Notes under the pieces: model-generated
Told to the model about the DNA's origin: nothing
Database searches by the model: none
The model's input: the letters and a program-made list of their open reading frames with translations, nothing else
Shown: piece after piece, positions 8,697 through 17,533 of the stretch
Layout: each line of letters opens with the position of its first letter
Position numbering within the stretch: position 1 is the stretch's first letter
Position numbers and translations under genes: made by a program
NCBI RefSeq assembly: GCF_000445995.2
Contig: NC_022080.4
Location: forward strand, 424,001 to 488,000
From: Geobacillus genomosp. 3
Lineage (GTDB): Bacteria > Bacillota > Bacilli > Bacillales > Anoxybacillaceae
DNA length: 64,000 nucleotides
Direction: 5' to 3'

Positions 8697-9734
8697 ATGA
8701 AGAAAAAATTACTCATGTTGACCGTTGCTGGGGGCCTTCTGGCGAGCAGTGCCGCTATCCAGTTGCCGTTTGTAGAGGCGGTCGGCAATGGGCCGAATTA
8801 TGGAGGGCATGAAACGGTTAGAACCGCTATACTCCACACTTATGAAGAGATGGTTGCCTTCTTAAAGGAGCAGGACGCTAAACAAGAACAGATGGAATTA
8901 GAAGTGATTGGGCAATCCATCAAAGGAAGAGACCTATATCTCGTCAAGTACATCAAAAACCCGGATCATCCGACCATTTTATTTTTGACTCAACAGCATG
9001 GCAATGAGCAATTGACGACAGAAGGAGCTCTGGAGTTTATTAAACATCTTGGGACAAGGAAAATGAAAGACGTCTTGAACCATGTCAATGTACTAATCGT
9101 GCCGATGCTAAACCCGGACGGGGCGATGGGGGATGTTGATTTTCCGCTCGATGATTATATCGCAAGCGGAGACCGCCATTTGACGAGGTATAATGCCGTT
9201 GGCGCTGATTTGAATCGCGATCATGTAAATAAACAATATCCGGAGACAAAGGCGCTACATAACAACGTGCTCCGCAAATATCACATCGATTATATGATCG
9301 ACTTGCACCATCAAGGGGCAAACAGTGAACGGGACGGCAAGTTAGTATCCGGCTCTATTCTTTATCCAACTTCTCCTAATGCAGATGAAGAAGTTGTTTA
9401 CCGTTCCAAACAATTAGGGGCTGTAATTTTTGATGCCATCGAGCCGACAGGATGGGGGCATCTTGGAAAATATGTTGGCGGCTCATCAGAGGCCATTGGC
9501 CGAAATGGCATTGCAGTTGAATATGGAATTTCGACATTGCTATTTGAGATGCGTGGGATGTCAGACCATTACATTGGTAGCTATGTTATTGGACAAAAAA
9601 GCAACGGTTATTTAATTCGACAAACGGTTGTCGCTTTGGATGCGGCAGTTAGGGCAATCGCTGACGGCTCGATTCATGAAAAAGATGTTTCTTTTTGGGA
9701 CACCCTGCCTTATCAAGAGCGGAGATCTGAGTAG
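8697..9734 (+). CDS. Secreted M14-family zinc carboxypeptidase
   Basis: 345 residues with a signal peptide (1-28, hydrophobic core LLMLTVAGGLLASS). M14 zinc ligands are visible: HGNE at 101-104 (His and Glu) and DLHHQG (H204). LNRD gives the carboxylate-binding Asn/Arg, and FEMRG (E284) is the catalytic glutamate. Secreted metallopeptidase, probably removing C-terminal residues or cutting peptidoglycan peptides; substrate is not deducible. AAGGAGGGTGAGCA precedes the ATG. Its codons are much more AT-rich than those of rlmCD or the lia genes, so the pair with the next gene may be acquired. Confidence 0.85.
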   Translation: MKKKLLMLTVAGGLLASSAAIQLPFVEAVGNGPNYGGHETVRTAILHTYEEMVAFLKEQDAKQEQMELEVIGQSIKGRDLYLVKYIKNPDHPTILFLTQQHGNEQLTTEGALEFIKHLGTRKMKDVLNHVNVLIVPMLNPDGAMGDVDFPLDDYIASGDRHLTRYNAVGADLNRDHVNKQYPETKALHNNVLRKYHIDYMIDLHHQGANSERDGKLVSGSILYPTSPNADEEVVYRSKQLGAVIFDAIEPTGWGHLGKYVGGSSEAIGRNGIAVEYGISTLLFEMRGMSDHYIGSYVIGQKSNGYLIRQTVVALDAAVRAIADGSIHEKDVSFWDTLPYQERRSE

Positions 9735-9805
9735 TAGATCGGCTCTCCGTTGAAACGCGCAGAGAGATTATATCACTTTTTTTTAAATTGAAAGGGGATA
9801 CGCTC

Positions 9806-11128
9806 ATGAAAGGAAAACGCCCAAAACTTATATGGCCAACTGCTTTGGCGCTTACGCTTGGATTGTCCTCCCCCGTTTTTGCGGATCCGCAGTCAAGACC
9901 GAACGGCCCGTATGTCGAAGATAGCCAAAATATTTCGTTATCAAGCTTTATGTCTAATGAGGAATTGGCGGCTACCCTTCAGAAGCTGGAAGCTGCTTCC
10001 CAAGGAAAGATGAAGGTTGAAATCGCCGGGTATTCAAACTGGGCGCCTGATGGATACAAGACGGCCGAGGATAAAGGCTATCCTCTTTACTTAGTGAAGT
10101 TTGGAGACGCCGACCCGAATAAGAAACGTATATTCATTACAGCCCAAATTCACGGAAATGAGCAAATCGGCGCCGAAGCAGCCATTGATATTATGAGAAA
10201 GCTGTCTTCCAATGACCAGGAAGTTCAAAACATTTTAAAGAAGGTATCGATTTGGATTATGCCACGCATTAACCCTGAAGGGGCCGATAATACGTATGAA
10301 GGAAAATGGTATCCGACCCGTTATACACACCAGACGTGGGAACCGGAGAAGCTAGGGCTTTCGGAGGACACAGCTGCCCCGTGGTATTATAGGGCGGACG
10401 GGAGCGAGAGAGCTCAAAATAATGACGGCCGCGTCTATTATGGCATCCCTGGTTATGACCAAAATCGGGATTATAACCCGAACTTGAACTTTCGGATAGA
10501 GGATTATCATCCAAGTGATGTTGCGGCGTTTTTAAATAACAAAGAAACGAATAACAGCTTATATGGCGGTTTTTACGTTACGGCGGAGGCGAGAACGGTG
10601 ACAAGTGTGTTTCAACAATTCAAGCCAGACGTATACATCGATCTTCACCATCGGGGATTTAACACTGTTTCCGATGATGACAACCGCTCCGTTCCCGTAC
10701 AGCTGGCCGCCGTTGTCGCGGATCCATATACAGATCCGTTTACAGGAAAACATTATGAGGTGGATGAAGATGTCTTGACACTTAGCAAGCAAGTCAATGC
10801 CTTGGCTGCACAATCACTTCAAAGAGGCCAGTCACATTTCGGAGCGGTGCAAAAGTATCCTGACGTAAACTTGCCTGGCACGGCCCTCGGGGCGTTTGCA
10901 TTGAACGACACCGCTATTATGTTGATTGAAATCAAAGGACAATCGCAAACGCTAGGACAAAAACAGTCCGGCATGTTAAGGCAAACGGTTACAACACCGC
11001 TCTACGAGGTGTTCAAAGCCATGGCTGACGGCTCCATTCATGATATTGACCCGGCGCTGTATGATGCCATTCCGGAGGCTGACAATCGCATCAGTGATCC
11101 AACAACAAGGGATGATCAACACTTCTAA
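9806..11128 (+). CDS. Secreted M14-family zinc carboxypeptidase, second copy
   Basis: 440 residues from the ATG at 9806 with AAAGGGGAT eight bases upstream (a TTG at 9788 is less likely). Signal peptide to about residue 26 (PVFA-DP). M14 motifs: HGNE at 116-119, NPEG, QNRDYNP, DLHHRG and the catalytic glutamate in MLIEIKG. It is a paralogue of the preceding gene (shared C-terminal layout with ADGSIH) but has a roughly 100-residue insertion between the HGNE and NRD motifs. No separate strong promoter was found, so the two are probably cotranscribed across a 71-nt gap. Confidence 0.85.
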   Translation: MKGKRPKLIWPTALALTLGLSSPVFADPQSRPNGPYVEDSQNISLSSFMSNEELAATLQKLEAASQGKMKVEIAGYSNWAPDGYKTAEDKGYPLYLVKFGDADPNKKRIFITAQIHGNEQIGAEAAIDIMRKLSSNDQEVQNILKKVSIWIMPRINPEGADNTYEGKWYPTRYTHQTWEPEKLGLSEDTAAPWYYRADGSERAQNNDGRVYYGIPGYDQNRDYNPNLNFRIEDYHPSDVAAFLNNKETNNSLYGGFYVTAEARTVTSVFQQFKPDVYIDLHHRGFNTVSDDDNRSVPVQLAAVVADPYTDPFTGKHYEVDEDVLTLSKQVNALAAQSLQRGQSHFGAVQKYPDVNLPGTALGAFALNDTAIMLIEIKGQSQTLGQKQSGMLRQTVTTPLYEVFKAMADGSIHDIDPALYDAIPEADNRISDPTTRDDQHF

Positions 11129-11148
11129 AGGGATGGGAATTGTTTCTG

Positions 11149-11192
11149 AAACTGGCAGTCATGTCAACATGGCTGTCAGTTTTAGTTTTTAA
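11149..11192 (+). terminator. Intrinsic terminator after the M14 pair
   Basis: AAACTGGCAGTCATG and CATGGCTGTCAGTTTTAGTTTTT form a near-complete 14-bp stem. Confidence 0.85.
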
Positions 11193-11302
11193 GGCCTCGT
11201 GAAAGGAAAAATACGCCTCCAGTCGTAGACAAAATATATCTATGGAACATGATGGGAAACGGATTGTCCGCAGTATGATGGAAAACGAAAGGAGGCGAAA
11301 GG

Positions 11303-11659
11303 ATGGCAAAAAAGATCGGGCTGTTCGTTGCCGGCGCGGTGGCGTTGCTTGTGCTGCTGTTTCATCTTGGACCGCTTGTCGGGTTGGCAATCACGCTGGC
11401 GGTGCTGTACTATGCGTTCAAGAAATGGTTGAAAGCCCCATCGACATTTGGGAAAGTGGTGTGGGCGCTCATTGGCTGTGCGGCGTTGGTGGCCAGCGCC
11501 TCGAATGTGCCGGCGCTTATCGCGCTTGTCGCGGCGTATGTGCTGTATGTTGTGTATCAGAAATGGAACGGAGTGAAAGATAAGCGCATCGTTCCAGAAG
11601 CAGACGACCCGTTTGTCAACTTCGAAAAACAATGGGCGGAGCTGCAGAAGCATTATTAA
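11303..11659 (+). CDS. Small membrane protein (lmo0954/LiaI-position)
   Basis: 118 residues with two or three hydrophobic segments (about 5-35, 50-68, 70-87) and a charged C-terminal tail ending VNFEKQWAELQKHY. It resembles the Listeria lmo0954 family and sits directly before a PspA/LiaH-like gene, the position held by LiaI (the membrane anchor for LiaH) in the B. subtilis lia operon. A role in recruiting the PspA-like protein to the membrane is an inference from position. GGAGGCGAAAGG precedes the ATG. Confidence 0.65.
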   Translation: MAKKIGLFVAGAVALLVLLFHLGPLVGLAITLAVLYYAFKKWLKAPSTFGKVVWALIGCAALVASASNVPALIALVAAYVLYVVYQKWNGVKDKRIVPEADDPFVNFEKQWAELQKHY

Positions 11660-11687
11660 TAAATGATGGAAAGGGAGCGGATCAACG

Positions 11688-12311
11688 GTGAGTGTATTCT
11701 CTCGCTTGAAAACGATCATTGAAGCCGATCTTCATGAATGGCTTGACGAAAAAGAAAAGAAAAATCCGATTGCGCTTCTCAATCACTATTTGCGCCAATG
11801 TGAACAAGAAGTCGAGCGGGTGCGGCAGCTGCTTGAGCGCCAGTATGCGCTGAAAGAGCAATTTGCCCGCGAGCGCCGCGAAGCCGAACAGATGGCGGAA
11901 AAACGAAGCAAGCAGGCGGAGGTGGCGGCGCAAGCAGGGGAAGTGGAGCTGGCCGAATTTGCCCGGCGCGAACAAGCGCAATATGCGGAACGGGCGACCC
12001 GCCTGAAACAGCTGTCCGAGCAAGCGAGCCGCGAGCTGTTTGAGTTGGAAGCGAAATATGAGGAAATGAAGCATAAGCTAAAAGACATGCAGATGCGGCG
12101 CATGGAGCTGATGGGGCGGGAGAATGCGGCGCGGGCGCACTACCGCATCCATCGGGTGGTCAACGGGGACGCCGGCCCGGCGCTGGCGGCGTTCGCCGAT
12201 GCGGAAGTGTACCTTGACCGCCTTGAGCAGCAAGTTCGTTCCGATTATTACCGGAGCACGATCGACGCGCGCATCGCTCAGCTGGAAAAGCAGTTGCAGG
12301 AAGGAAACTAA
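11688..12311 (+). CDS. liaH: PspA/IM30 family protein, LiaH-like
   Basis: 207 residues, GTG start at 11688 with GGAAAGGGAGCGG upstream. Almost entirely helical, highly charged coiled coil (about residues 25-140) with the amphipathic N-terminal helix typical of PspA (MSVFSRLKTIIEADLHEWLD). PspA/LiaH proteins form large oligomers on stressed membranes and limit proton leakage. It is followed at once by a terminator-like hairpin that would separate its expression from liaFSR. Confidence 0.85.
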   Translation: MSVFSRLKTIIEADLHEWLDEKEKKNPIALLNHYLRQCEQEVERVRQLLERQYALKEQFARERREAEQMAEKRSKQAEVAAQAGEVELAEFARREQAQYAERATRLKQLSEQASRELFELEAKYEEMKHKLKDMQMRRMELMGRENAARAHYRIHRVVNGDAGPALAAFADAEVYLDRLEQQVRSDYYRSTIDARIAQLEKQLQEGN

Positions 12312-12323
12312 CCGGATATGCTA

Positions 12324-12355
12324 GAAGGTGTCCTAACAATAACGGGGCACCTTCT
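12324..12355 (+). terminator. Hairpin between liaH and liaF
   Basis: GAAGGTGTCC and GGGCACCTTC flank an 11-nt loop, followed by TTTC. It likely reduces read-through from the abundant liaH message into liaFSR. It shares its stem core with hairpins at 1890 and 31343. Confidence 0.65.
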
Positions 12356-12464
12356 TTCATACGTGTGTAGGGGCATGAAATATGTTGTGCCTTGGCGAGA
12401 GGAACATGAAAACAATCTTTTCAGACCGCGTTTTTTCATTTTGGACAACAGGTGGGATCCTCCC

Positions 12465-13196
12465 ATGCTCGATCAACGGAAGAAAACAGATTATGTCAGT
12501 TGGGTTTTGTTGGTGACCCTGCTCCTTTTTGCGATTGAAATTTCATTTTTTCACCCGGGCGTGCTGTTTTCGTTGAGTATATCGGTCGGTGTGATTTATG
12601 TTGGAAGGAAAAAATGGCATCGGCGGAAAGGAAAATGGTTGTTTTGGCTTGGCTGCCTCATGTTGGCCATTCACGTCTTAACGATGATGACGGCCCGTTT
12701 TGTCATAGTTGCGCTGTTGTGTTATGCCATTTGGCAATTGTTCCAGTCAAAGCGCCATCCGACGGTGATCCGTCCGACTATGGCCGAGACCTCGTATGGG
12801 GGAGAGGAAATGGTGCGCCGTCAACCGCTGTTTCAAAATGTATGGGTTGGCCGGCAAGCGACCCCAGAACAGGCGTATGAGTGGAATGATGTCAATATTC
12901 AAACGGGGATCGGAGATACGGTCATTGATGTCAGCTATACTGTGCTTCCGAAAGGGGAAGCGGTGATCATCGTGCGCGGCTTGATCGGCAACATTCAAGT
13001 TCTCGTTCCGTACGAAATCGAAACGAGGCTCGTTCATTCCGCCATTTTCGGCGCCGCCTCGCTGTTTGGCAAGGAACAGGGAAGAATGTTCAATGAAACG
13101 CTCATTTATCAAACTTCTTCGTATGATCAAGCGGAACAAAGGCTGAAAATCGTCACCTCGACGATCATTGGCAATGTCGAGGTGAAACGCGTATGA
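12465..13196 (+). CDS. liaF: LiaF-like negative regulator of the LiaRS system
   Basis: 243 residues from the ATG at 12465 (AGGTGGGATCC upstream). This matches LiaF length (241); the frame is open further upstream but there crosses the terminator hairpin. The N-terminal half has four hydrophobic helices (about 15-100). The C-terminal half is the repetitive beta domain with GDTVIDV, GLIGNIQVLVP and [10 protein letters not shown], the LiaF hallmark. LiaF keeps the histidine kinase LiaS inactive in the absence of envelope stress. Its stop overlaps the liaS start. Confidence 0.85.
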   Translation: MLDQRKKTDYVSWVLLVTLLLFAIEISFFHPGVLFSLSISVGVIYVGRKKWHRRKGKWLFWLGCLMLAIHVLTMMTARFVIVALLCYAIWQLFQSKRHPTVIRPTMAETSYGGEEMVRRQPLFQNVWVGRQATPEQAYEWNDVNIQTGIGDTVIDVSYTVLPKGEAVIIVRGLIGNIQVLVPYEIETRLVHSAIFGAASLFGKEQGRMFNETLIYQTSSYDQAEQRLKIVTSTIIGNVEVKRV

Positions 13197-14245
13197 GCCG
13201 GCCGATGTTCGCTTCCGTTTTGCTTGCGCTTATGCTTGCGGTGGTGTTGCTCGCTTCCTTTTTCTATTTGCTTCCACCCGGAATGTGGCCGTCTTTGTGG
13301 GAGCAAACCGTGATGGGGCTGCCGTTTTTGCTGTTTGTGTTGGCCGTAAGCCTGTGTATGGGGATCGCTGTCGGATTGATGCTTGATTCCTTCTTTCGCA
13401 AGCAATGGCAAGCGGTTGTGCAGGCGCTGCGGCACATTGAACAAGGGGAAATGGGGGAGTTGCATCGGGAAGAGCCGCCGCCGGAACTGCAAGCGCTTTG
13501 GCGGCAAATCGAGAAGATGCAAACGCAATGGCTCGAGCAAACGAAGCGCGTGCAAAAATTGGCGGCGGAAAAGGCTGAACAGGAAGAACGGCTCGTTGAC
13601 CGCATTCTTTCGGAAGAACGAACGCGGTTGGCGCGAGAACTGCATGATTCTGTCAGCCAACAATTGTTCGCTGCTTCGATGATGATGTCAGCGGTCATGG
13701 AAACGATGCCGCCGGATGATGAACGCTATCGGAAGCAACTGAAGATGGTCGAACAAATGATTCACCAGTCGCAATTGGAAATGCGGGCGCTGCTTCTCCA
13801 TTTGCGGCCGGTGCAGCTGAAAGGAAAAACGCTCCAGGAAGGGATGAATGAATTGCTTGCTGAACTGGCGGGCAAAGTGCCGCTCGAGATGAAATGGAAA
13901 ATCGAAGACATTTCGCTGGATAAAGGGGTCGAGGACCATCTGTTCCGCATTTTGCAGGAGTCGCTTTCCAACACGCTGCGCCATGCGAAAGCGAAATCGT
14001 TGGAAGTATTGCTCATCGAACGGGACGGGTTTGCCATTTTGCGCGTCACTGACGATGGGGTCGGCTTTGATGTGGAGCGTTCGAAAAGCGGCTCGTACGG
14101 GTTGCAGCACATGTATGAACGGGCGGCGGAAATCGGCGCAACGTTAAAAGTGGTCAGCTTAAAAGGCCAAGGGACAAGGCTGGAAGTGAAAGTGCCGCTT
14201 CTGTATAGGGGGGATGACGGTGATTACGGTGCTGCTTGTCGATGA
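13193..14245 (+). CDS. liaS: Sensor histidine kinase LiaS
   Basis: 350 residues: two N-terminal membrane helices (about 5-24 and 40-62) with a very short extracytoplasmic loop (intramembrane-sensing type), a HAMP-like linker and coiled coil, then HisKA_3 with phospho-acceptor H151 in [11 protein letters not shown], and a HATPase domain ([11 protein letters not shown] box; [18 protein letters not shown]). It senses lipid II-type envelope damage in known Lia systems. ATG overlaps the liaF stop by 4 bases, indicating translational coupling. Confidence 0.9.
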   Translation: MSRPMFASVLLALMLAVVLLASFFYLLPPGMWPSLWEQTVMGLPFLLFVLAVSLCMGIAVGLMLDSFFRKQWQAVVQALRHIEQGEMGELHREEPPPELQALWRQIEKMQTQWLEQTKRVQKLAAEKAEQEERLVDRILSEERTRLARELHDSVSQQLFAASMMMSAVMETMPPDDERYRKQLKMVEQMIHQSQLEMRALLLHLRPVQLKGKTLQEGMNELLAELAGKVPLEMKWKIEDISLDKGVEDHLFRILQESLSNTLRHAKAKSLEVLLIERDGFAILRVTDDGVGFDVERSKSGSYGLQHMYERAAEIGATLKVVSLKGQGTRLEVKVPLLYRGDDGDYGAACR

Positions 14246-14852
14246 TCATGAAATGGTGCGGCTTGGCGTATCCGCGTATTTATCCGCCCAACCGGATATG
14301 GAGGTGATCGGGGAGGCGGAAGATGGAAAAAAAGGGGTGGAGCTTGCCCTCGAGTTACGGCCGGATGTCATTTTAATGGATCTGGTGATGGAACCGATGG
14401 ACGGCATCGCGGCGACGCGCGAAATCATCGGCGCGTGGCCGGAGGCGAAAATCATTGTCGTGACGAGTTTTCTCGATGATGAAAACGTGTTTGCCGCGCT
14501 CGAAGCAGGGGCGACGAGCTATTTATTGAAAACATCGAAAGCGAGCGAAATTGCCGACGCCATCCGCGCCACGTTCCACGGGCAATCGGTGTTCGAACCG
14601 GAAGTGGCCGGAAAAGTGATGCGCCCGCGACGGAGACAAGCCGAGAGTTTGCCGCATGAGCAGCTCACGAGCCGGGAGATGGAAGTGCTTTTGTTGATGG
14701 CGCAAGGAAAAACAAACCAAGAAATGGCCGACGAATTGTTCATTTCACTCAAAACGGTGAAAGTGCATGTAAGCAACATTCTGGCCAAACTCGGCGTCCA
14801 AGACCGGACGCAAGCGGTGATTTATGCGTTTCGCCACGGGCTGGTGAAGTGA
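14214..14852 (+). CDS. liaR: Response regulator LiaR (NarL family)
   Basis: 212 residues with AGGGGGG before the ATG; it begins 32 bases inside liaS. Receiver domain with acidic pair D10/D11, phospho-acceptor D56 (ILMDLVME) and the T/S switch in VVTS. A LuxR-type HTH at the C-terminus ([25 protein letters not shown]). Expected to activate the operon starting at 11303; no operator could be assigned with confidence. Confidence 0.9.
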   Translation: MTVITVLLVDDHEMVRLGVSAYLSAQPDMEVIGEAEDGKKGVELALELRPDVILMDLVMEPMDGIAATREIIGAWPEAKIIVVTSFLDDENVFAALEAGATSYLLKTSKASEIADAIRATFHGQSVFEPEVAGKVMRPRRRQAESLPHEQLTSREMEVLLLMAQGKTNQEMADELFISLKTVKVHVSNILAKLGVQDRTQAVIYAFRHGLVK

Positions 14853-14899
14853 GGAGTGCATCATTTGGCTGCGATGGGAAAAAGATCGCCATGTTCAGA

Positions 14900-14955
14900 C
14901 GAAAACCGCTCCATTTCATCAAAGGGAACAGGAGGATGAAACAGGAGCGGTTTTA
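14900..14955. terminator. Bidirectional terminator between liaR and the coiled-coil gene
   Basis: AAAACCGCTCCATTTCATC pairs with GATGAAACAGGAGCGGTTTT (one small bulge). The AAAA/TTTT flanks make it work for both converging genes. Confidence 0.85.
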
Positions 14956-14996
14956 TTCGTTGCGGTGGATCAAAAAGGCTAATGTTTCGAGAGGAA

Positions 14997-15398
14997 TTAC
15001 GCTTGTTTGGCCAATTGGCGAAGCTTTCGGTCGTGATGGAGCACCTTCGTGGTCAACACTTCGACCGAGGTTTGCGTGTCTGCGAGTTCTTCTTCGAGGC
15101 GATCACTTCGTTCGTTCAGTTGTCTGTTCATCTGTTGCATTTCCTCACGAAGGGAATCGATTTTGGCTTCAAGACGGGTTTCGACAGCATGGATTTCGCC
15201 GCGGAGTCGTTGTTCCATTTCGTGCATTTCGCCGCGGAGTCGTTGTTCCATTTCGTGCATTTCGCCGCGCAGTCGTTGTTCCATCGCTTGCATTTCATCG
15301 TGCAGTCGCTGTTCCATTTCCTGCATTTTCGAGCTGATTTTGTCGGAATGTTGTTCGAGCGCGTGGAGCACCGCTTGAATGATTGTGTTTTCTTCCAT
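14997..15398 (-). CDS. Coiled-coil protein with hendecad repeats
   Basis: 133 residues from the ATG at 15398, preceded by GAGGAGGTGAAAC; the frame continues upstream into selO antisense but that part is not real. The core (residues about 25-70) is four to five tandem 11-residue repeats of the type [11 protein letters not shown], continuing as irregular coiled coil ([24 protein letters not shown]). No membrane segment or signal. An 11-residue period predicts a right-handed or straight coiled-coil rod. Function unknown; it could be a scaffold or inhibitor. The nearly identical DNA of the repeats suggests recent expansion. Confidence 0.75.
   Translation of the reverse strand: MEENTIIQAVLHALEQHSDKISSKMQEMEQRLHDEMQAMEQRLRGEMHEMEQRLRGEMHEMEQRLRGEIHAVETRLEAKIDSLREEMQQMNRQLNERSDRLEEELADTQTSVEVLTTKVLHHDRKLRQLAKQA
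15188..15330. repeat. 33-bp tandem repeats inside the coiled-coil gene
   Basis: Units of 33 bp containing GTCGTTGTTCCATTTCGTGC recur three to five times with few changes, encoding the 11-residue repeats on the minus strand. The in-frame unit length allows copy-number change without frameshift. Confidence 0.8.
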
Positions 15399-15581
15399 TC
15401 GTTTCACCTCCTCATGGCCATTATAGGCGAAACGGAACAGGAGCGAAAGAGAAAAGATGGCGGGTTTCGTCGAAAAGGGGTGGTTGAATTTTTGGGGCGA
15501 ACCGCGTGTTTTCGATTTATCATGCCGCCGGTTTTGCCATACAATAAAACCATAGCTCGGCCAAAAAAGGAGATGATCAAA

Positions 15582-17036
15582 TTGGATGCGGGTTGGACGT
15601 TTGACAACCGTTATGCAAGACTGCCGGAACGCTTTTTCAGCCGCGTTTCCCCCACGCCGGTGCGCGCGCCGAAGCTCGCGGTGTTGAATCGTTCGCTGGC
15701 GGCGGAGCTTGGGCTGAATGAGGAAGCGTTGCGAAGTGAAGATGGGGTGGCTGTGTTCGCTGGAAACCGAGTTCCTGATGGAGCGGAACCGCTGGCGCAG
15801 GCGTATGCCGGGCATCAGTTCGGGTATTTTACGATGCTTGGCGACGGGCGGGCGGTGTTGCTTGGCGAGCACATCACGCCAAGCGGCGAGCGGGTGGACA
15901 TCCAGCTGAAAGGTTCGGGACGGACGCCGTATTCGCGCGGCGGGGACGGACGGGCGGCGCTTGGACCGATGCTGAGGGAGTATATCGTGAGCGAGGCGAT
16001 GCATGCGCTTGGCATCCCGACAACGCGAAGTCTGGCGGTTGTTACCACCGGGGAGACGATTATGCGTGAAACCGAGCTGCCGGGGGCGGTGTTGACCCAC
16101 GTCGCCTCGAGCCATCTGCGCGTCGGGACGTTCCAATACGCGGCGCAGTGGGGAACGGTCGAGGAGCTGCGCGCGTTGGCCGACTATGCGTTATGGCGCC
16201 ATTTCCCCGGTTTTGAGGCGGCCGAAAATCGGTATTTGTTTTTGCTGAAACAAGTGATGGAACGGCAAGCGGCATTGATTGCGAAATGGCAGCTCGTCGG
16301 TTTCGTCCACGGGGTGATGAACACCGACAATATGACGATCAGCGGGGAAACGATCGACTACGGGCCGTGTGCGTTCATGGATACGTATGACCCGGCGACA
16401 GTGTTCAGCTCGATTGATACGGAAGGGCGGTATGCATACGGCAACCAGCCGTACATCGGGGGCTGGAACTTGGCGCGGTTTGCGGAAAGCTTGTTGCCGC
16501 TGCTGGATGCGGATGAAGACAAAGCGGTCGCGCTCGCCCAAGAGGCGCTTGACGAATATCCGAAGCGGTACCATCGCCACTGGCTTGGCGGGATGCGGGC
16601 GAAGCTCGGCCTGGCTGAAGAGCAGGAAGGGGATGAAGCGCTTGTCGCCGATTTATTGCGGCTGATGGAGGCGCACCGCGCTGATTACACGAACACATTC
16701 CGGGCGTTGACGTTAGGCGAATATACGGGGATGGCGCTGTTTGACGCCGCTGAGTTCCGCGAATGGCACGAGCGCTGGCAAACAAGGCTCAGCCAAGAAT
16801 CGGTGTCAAGAGAGGAAGCATATGAACGGATGCGCCGCCATAATCCGGCTGTCATCCCGCGCAACCACCGGGTTGAAGAGGCGTTGGCCGCTGCCGTCAA
16901 CTGCGGCGACTACAGCGTAATGGAACGGTTTCTGGAAGCGTTGGCCGATCCGTACGCCTATTCGCCGGAGCAAGAGAAATACGCGGAACTGCCGCCGCCG
17001 TCTGACCGCCCGTACCGGACGTTTTGCGGGACATGA
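15582..17036 (+). CDS. selO: Protein adenylyltransferase SelO
   Basis: About 484 residues. The start is set at the TTG at 15582, nine bases after AAGGAG; an ATG at 15573 touches that site and is too close. SelO is a pseudokinase-fold enzyme that transfers AMP to Ser/Thr/Tyr of target proteins. Motifs: [19 protein letters not shown], the Lys/Arg-rich [16 protein letters not shown] nucleotide loop, and the catalytic [11 protein letters not shown] with DYGP. The C-terminal selenocysteine/cysteine of mitochondrial SelO is absent, as in most bacterial forms. It is a stand-alone gene. Confidence 0.9.
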   Translation: MDAGWTFDNRYARLPERFFSRVSPTPVRAPKLAVLNRSLAAELGLNEEALRSEDGVAVFAGNRVPDGAEPLAQAYAGHQFGYFTMLGDGRAVLLGEHITPSGERVDIQLKGSGRTPYSRGGDGRAALGPMLREYIVSEAMHALGIPTTRSLAVVTTGETIMRETELPGAVLTHVASSHLRVGTFQYAAQWGTVEELRALADYALWRHFPGFEAAENRYLFLLKQVMERQAALIAKWQLVGFVHGVMNTDNMTISGETIDYGPCAFMDTYDPATVFSSIDTEGRYAYGNQPYIGGWNLARFAESLLPLLDADEDKAVALAQEALDEYPKRYHRHWLGGMRAKLGLAEEQEGDEALVADLLRLMEAHRADYTNTFRALTLGEYTGMALFDAAEFREWHERWQTRLSQESVSREEAYERMRRHNPAVIPRNHRVEEALAAAVNCGDYSVMERFLEALADPYAYSPEQEKYAELPPPSDRPYRTFCGT

Positions 17037-17114
17037 TGATGGCGTTTTCGTTTAGCGGCAGCGGAGAAACGAATTCTTTTTTGCATCGTCTTATTTGGAT
17101 AGGAGGTGGTGTGA

Positions 17115-17399
17115 GTGAAGCGAAATGTTTTTCTCGTTGCCGTAGTGGGAATATTGGTTGTGTGTGCCGCCGTTTTTCCTTGGCAACCGGTTGGGATGGA
17201 CAAAACAAAAGAGCCATCTGCCTCGTTTCGCCAGCGCATCATCATCCGCGATTCGGTTGATCAGCCGCTTTCACCCCATGTGAAACAAGCAGGGGCGATG
17301 GAAACAACTAGCGAGCCGCAGCTGTTGCCTAACGTCGATTTAGACCGTCCGATTGTGATCACGAAGATGCCGCATATCGAGAAAACGAAGAAAAATTGA
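17115..17399 (+). CDS. Small membrane-anchored or exported protein
   Basis: 94 residues, GTG start at 17115 with AGGAGGTGG before it. One N-terminal hydrophobic segment (about 4-22) with charged start MKR, then a hydrophilic tail rich in Pro, Lys and Thr (ending KMPHIEKTKKN). No recognisable family. It lies between selO and a terminator; it could be membrane tethered or secreted. Confidence 0.6.
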   Translation: MKRNVFLVAVVGILVVCAAVFPWQPVGMDKTKEPSASFRQRIIIRDSVDQPLSPHVKQAGAMETTSEPQLLPNVDLDRPIVITKMPHIEKTKKN

Positions 17400-17444
17400 G
17401 GAAAGACATCGCTTTCAACCAATAAAACGGCGATGGCTCGGTGA

Positions 17445-17471
17445 GGGCTCTGGGTGTGAGCCCTTTTTTCT
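17445..17471 (+). terminator. Intrinsic terminator
   Basis: GGGCTC / GAGCCC stem with a 7-nt loop followed by TTTTTT, ending ten bases before the MerR promoter. Confidence 0.8.
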
Positions 17472-17480
17472 TTTTTCCTC

Positions 17481-17511
17481 TTTACTTTCACGCTGCGTCA
17501 AGGTGTATCGT
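17481..17511 (+). promoter_or_regulatory. MerR-type promoter with 19-bp spacer and dyad
   Basis: TTTACT (17481-17486), a 19-bp spacer, then TATCGT (17506-17511). The spacer carries a dyad centred on CTG at 17493-17495: CTTTCACG / CGTCAAGG. An over-long spacer with an ACG-N3-CGT dyad is the hallmark of promoters bound by MerR/Mta/TipA activators, so the downstream regulator probably autoregulates. Confidence 0.75.
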
Positions 17512-17533
17512 CATGAATAGGGAGGTGAGGGAA

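Noticed and set aside
11200..11300. LiaR operator upstream of the lia locus
   Set aside because: A short TACG-N8-CGTA repeat is present near 11210-11227 but I cannot match it to a LiaR consensus with confidence.
12318..12464. Longer LiaF starting right after liaH
   Set aside because: It would translate through the terminator hairpin; LiaF length and the AGGTGGGATCC site point to 12465.
14982..15572. Long N-terminal extension of SelO on the plus strand
   Set aside because: It is antisense to the hendecad-repeat gene, gives a repetitive Phe/His-rich sequence unlike SelO, and a good ribosome binding site with a TTG at 15582 explains the real start.
15399..16136. N-terminal extension of the coiled-coil protein on the minus strand
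   Set aside because: It is antisense to selO, whereas GAGGAGGTGAAAC precedes the ATG at 15398.
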